Below are positions 63,301-64,000 of a DNA stretch of 64,000 nt, in pieces (the first letter of the stretch is position 1; every line of letters begins with the position of its first letter). The notes under the pieces are model-generated. The model searched no databases. It saw only the letters and a program-made list of their open reading frames with translations, and was not told the DNA's origin. Both the position numbers and the translations under genes were made by a program. The stretch is taken from positions 682,001 to 746,000 of the forward strand of contig NZ_CP047654.1 in assembly GCF_030408915.1 (NCBI RefSeq), read 5' to 3'. This DNA comes from Corynebacterium guangdongense. Lineage in GTDB: Bacteria > Actinomycetota > Actinomycetes > Mycobacteriales > Mycobacteriaceae.

Positions 63301-63585
63301 GACGAACATTGTGTGGATGCGGTGGTTCTCGGTGATCGCATCCTGCGACGACGGTGCGATGATCTCAGCGCAGGCCTGCTGCAGGTACTGAGCCGGCACA
63401 CCCGGGTTGAGCCGGCGCAGGGCAGCAAGCAGGCGGGGGCGGATGAGCAGCTCATCCCAGGAGTCGCGCTCACCGGTCCCAGGAGCGATGGCATCCCCAT
63501 GGACAGGTAGCCAGCTGTTCTCCCCGAGCTGGTCAAGGACCAGAGCTTCCCAGTCGGCCTCGGAGAAACTGGTCTGTATACCCAT
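60388..63585 (-). CDS. hsdR: type I restriction endonuclease subunit R (HsdR)
   Basis: 1065-residue motor-nuclease subunit that translocates and cuts unmodified DNA. The PD-(D/E)xK nuclease core is RRFDIVLYCNGMPVSIMELKK: Asp about 144, Glu about 158 and Lys about 160. Helicase motifs are TQGSGKS (about 305-311), VDEAH (about 414-418), TGTP (about 445-448) and RVNRTFRGK. The C-terminal helical domain is complete. The ATG at 63585 has GGAG 6 nt upstream; GTG 63588 is an alternative. hsdS lies 107 nt upstream in the same direction and hsdM is expected beyond the window. Acts against phage and plasmid DNA. Confidence 0.95.
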   Translation of the reverse strand: MGIQTSFSEADWEALVLDQLGENSWLPVHGDAIAPGTGERDSWDELLIRPRLLAALRRLNPGVPAQYLQQACAEIIAPSSQDAITENHRIHTMFVDGYRLTYLDVDGTEHNPTLRIIGTEEFDNDFLAVNQVTVVHGDYRRRFDIVLYCNGMPVSIMELKKAGSPTADVAAAHAQLQTYLREFPLAFRFCVFTFASDGLDAKYGTPFTPLNHFSPWNVDDDGAPVSPGHTIGGQAVLPIETAIAGLYNPTRFLQLLRSYTAFDAGAEGLVKRIAKPHQYFAVTKAVGSTIDAVRTNGKAGVVWHTQGSGKSMEMELYTAAVMRHPVLKNPTVVLVTDRTELDGQLYSGFARSQLLPDTPQQISTRTQLREELTGRGTGGIYFTTLQKFGLTKDEKDSGTEHPLLSDRKNIIVIVDEAHRSHYDDLDGYARHLRDALPNATLIAFTGTPISFEDRNTRDVFGDYIDIYDLSRAVDDGATVPVYFEPRLIKVQLADGVTENDLDTAADEATTGLEGEDRARIEQSVAVVNAVYGAPDRLATLAKDLVAHWEQRRAAVAPFIADPDGAPTFGKALIVGATREICANLYDAITDLRPDWHSEEIDKGKIKVVYSGSASDTPPVSDHVRRPSANNTIKERLKNPDDELELVIVKDMMLTGFDSPPLHTLYLDRPLKGALLMQTLARVNRTFRGKTDGLLVAYAPLADNLATALAEYSHTDQKNKPVGKNIEEAAALVTVLVGRIRELLEGYDWRSVLSRSGPKAFLNAVTGAVNYLRDPATPGNATAEDDSETLAARYRSTAGQLARAWALCTGSGQLEELRPEIQMYEEIRVWMGKYDAQDRASRGEPVPEDVQRMLGQLIATATDATGEVLDIYDAAGMPKPSLDDLTPAFIAKTQKARNPQLAIEALRALISEETQRTTRNNVIRQRAFSERITELMNKYTNQQLTSAEVIAELVALAREVALEANRGQQFSPPLNDDELAFYDAVALNESAVQEQGPGMLAEIARQLVGVMRRDVRTDWTVREDVRAKLRSSVKRLLILNGYPPDKQPEAIKLVIEQMETMAQHAA

Positions 63586-63692
63586 CACACGCTCCTGTTT
63601 TGTCTATTTATGTTCTATGACCTCAATCTAACCAGCGCCAACTGCAGCTCAGGTCATAGGACAGCCATGCTCTGGGCCACGAGGTGGGTCAG

Positions 63693-64000
63693 TCAGAGAG
63701 CACTCTCGAGAACCTTCTCTGCCTCCTTGACGCGCAGCTTGCCTGACATCAGCTGGGGCAAAAGGGCATCACGAGTGGCAGCGAGAGTCTGATTTTCAGC
63801 CATCAATCCTACGACGTACCCGCGAATATCCTGGATGCTCTCACTAAAAGCGGTGGCTACTAAATCACCTGGCCACGGGATAGTCACCTGAGACAGGTCT
63901 TTCCAGTTAGTGCGAGGCATTCTGGTTCCAGCGCTTAAAGCAGTAACAGCCTGGATGACGTCGTCATGGGTCAGCGACGCCAAAACATACCCGGAAAAGA
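63693..64000 (-). CDS. hsdS: type I restriction specificity subunit S (HsdS), C-terminal part
   Basis: Last 102 codons of an HsdS gene running off the right edge. The segment begins inside the second target-recognition domain (FSGYVLASLTHDD, GTRMPRTNWKDLSQVTIPWP) and ends with the C-terminal conserved helix, RDALLPQLMSGKLRVKEAEK. That helix is the coiled coil that pairs with the central one to set spacing between half-sites. The frame has no start in the window. The gene is followed by hsdR on the same strand, in the common order S then R. Sequence specificity cannot be read from this fragment. Confidence 0.9.
   Translation of the reverse strand, partial: FSGYVLASLTHDDVIQAVTALSAGTRMPRTNWKDLSQVTIPWPGDLVATAFSESIQDIRGYVVGLMAENQTLAATRDALLPQLMSGKLRVKEAEKVLESAL

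Overview
The window is high-GC actinobacterial DNA. Gene content and order are those of a Corynebacterium: lcpA-wbbL-GDP-mannose pyrophosphorylase-whcD-manB-manA, then sahH-tmk-mtrAB-lpqB-hpf-secA, then aroA/sigH/rshA/whiB1/rhlE, then adnAB/cglK/nudC/uvrD2. Mycobacterium keeps much of the same order in inverted form. Species cannot be fixed from this sequence alone.

Layout. 1-2313: most of a SNF2-type helicase that runs off the left edge. 2463-5443: small membrane proteins, a YdcF-like protein and a TIGR03089 protein. 5532-14911: cell-envelope block with the LCP transferase, WbbL rhamnosyltransferase, mannose-1-phosphate guanylyltransferase, WhiB2, DUF3499, phosphomannomutase, a SIS-like protein and mannose-6-phosphate isomerase. 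Together these supply and attach mannose- and rhamnose-containing wall glycans. 14978-26875: a secreted Pro/Ser/Thr-rich protein, DUF4259, S-adenosylhomocysteinase, thymidylate kinase, the MtrA-MtrB-LpqB signalling operon, ComF, the ribosome hibernation factor and SecA. 26956-29197: DHFR-like protein, an Rv3235-like protein, a HAD protein and DUF6912. 29214-34854: rsgA-aroA divergent from a SRAP protein, sigH-rshA stress switch, a BASS/ACR3 transporter, ribosomal protein bL37 and whiB1. 35386-40647: membrane proteins, RhlE helicase, DUF3107, a DUF3152 zincin and TIGR02569. 40644-50940: DNA-end processing AdnA-AdnB, a K+ channel, NudC and UvrD2. 50937-59545: TOMM/E1-like protein, YgjP-like metallopeptidase, DUF2342 protein, YlbL protease, lipoprotein, PPA1309 and the UPF0182 membrane protein. 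59754-59830: initiator tRNA. 60388-64000: type I restriction genes hsdR and partial hsdS, on the minus strand, running off the right edge.

Regulation visible in the sequence: at least eleven starts sit 6-8 nt after a -10 hexamer with no leader, many intrinsic hairpins end the transcription units, and the whcD and whiB1 upstream regions carry dense repeat and palindrome signals. Both window edges carry candidate anti-phage systems. The interior is mostly conserved core genome, with several proteins that have lost textbook catalytic residues (AdnA Walker A, RshA zinc motif, NudC zinc ribbon).
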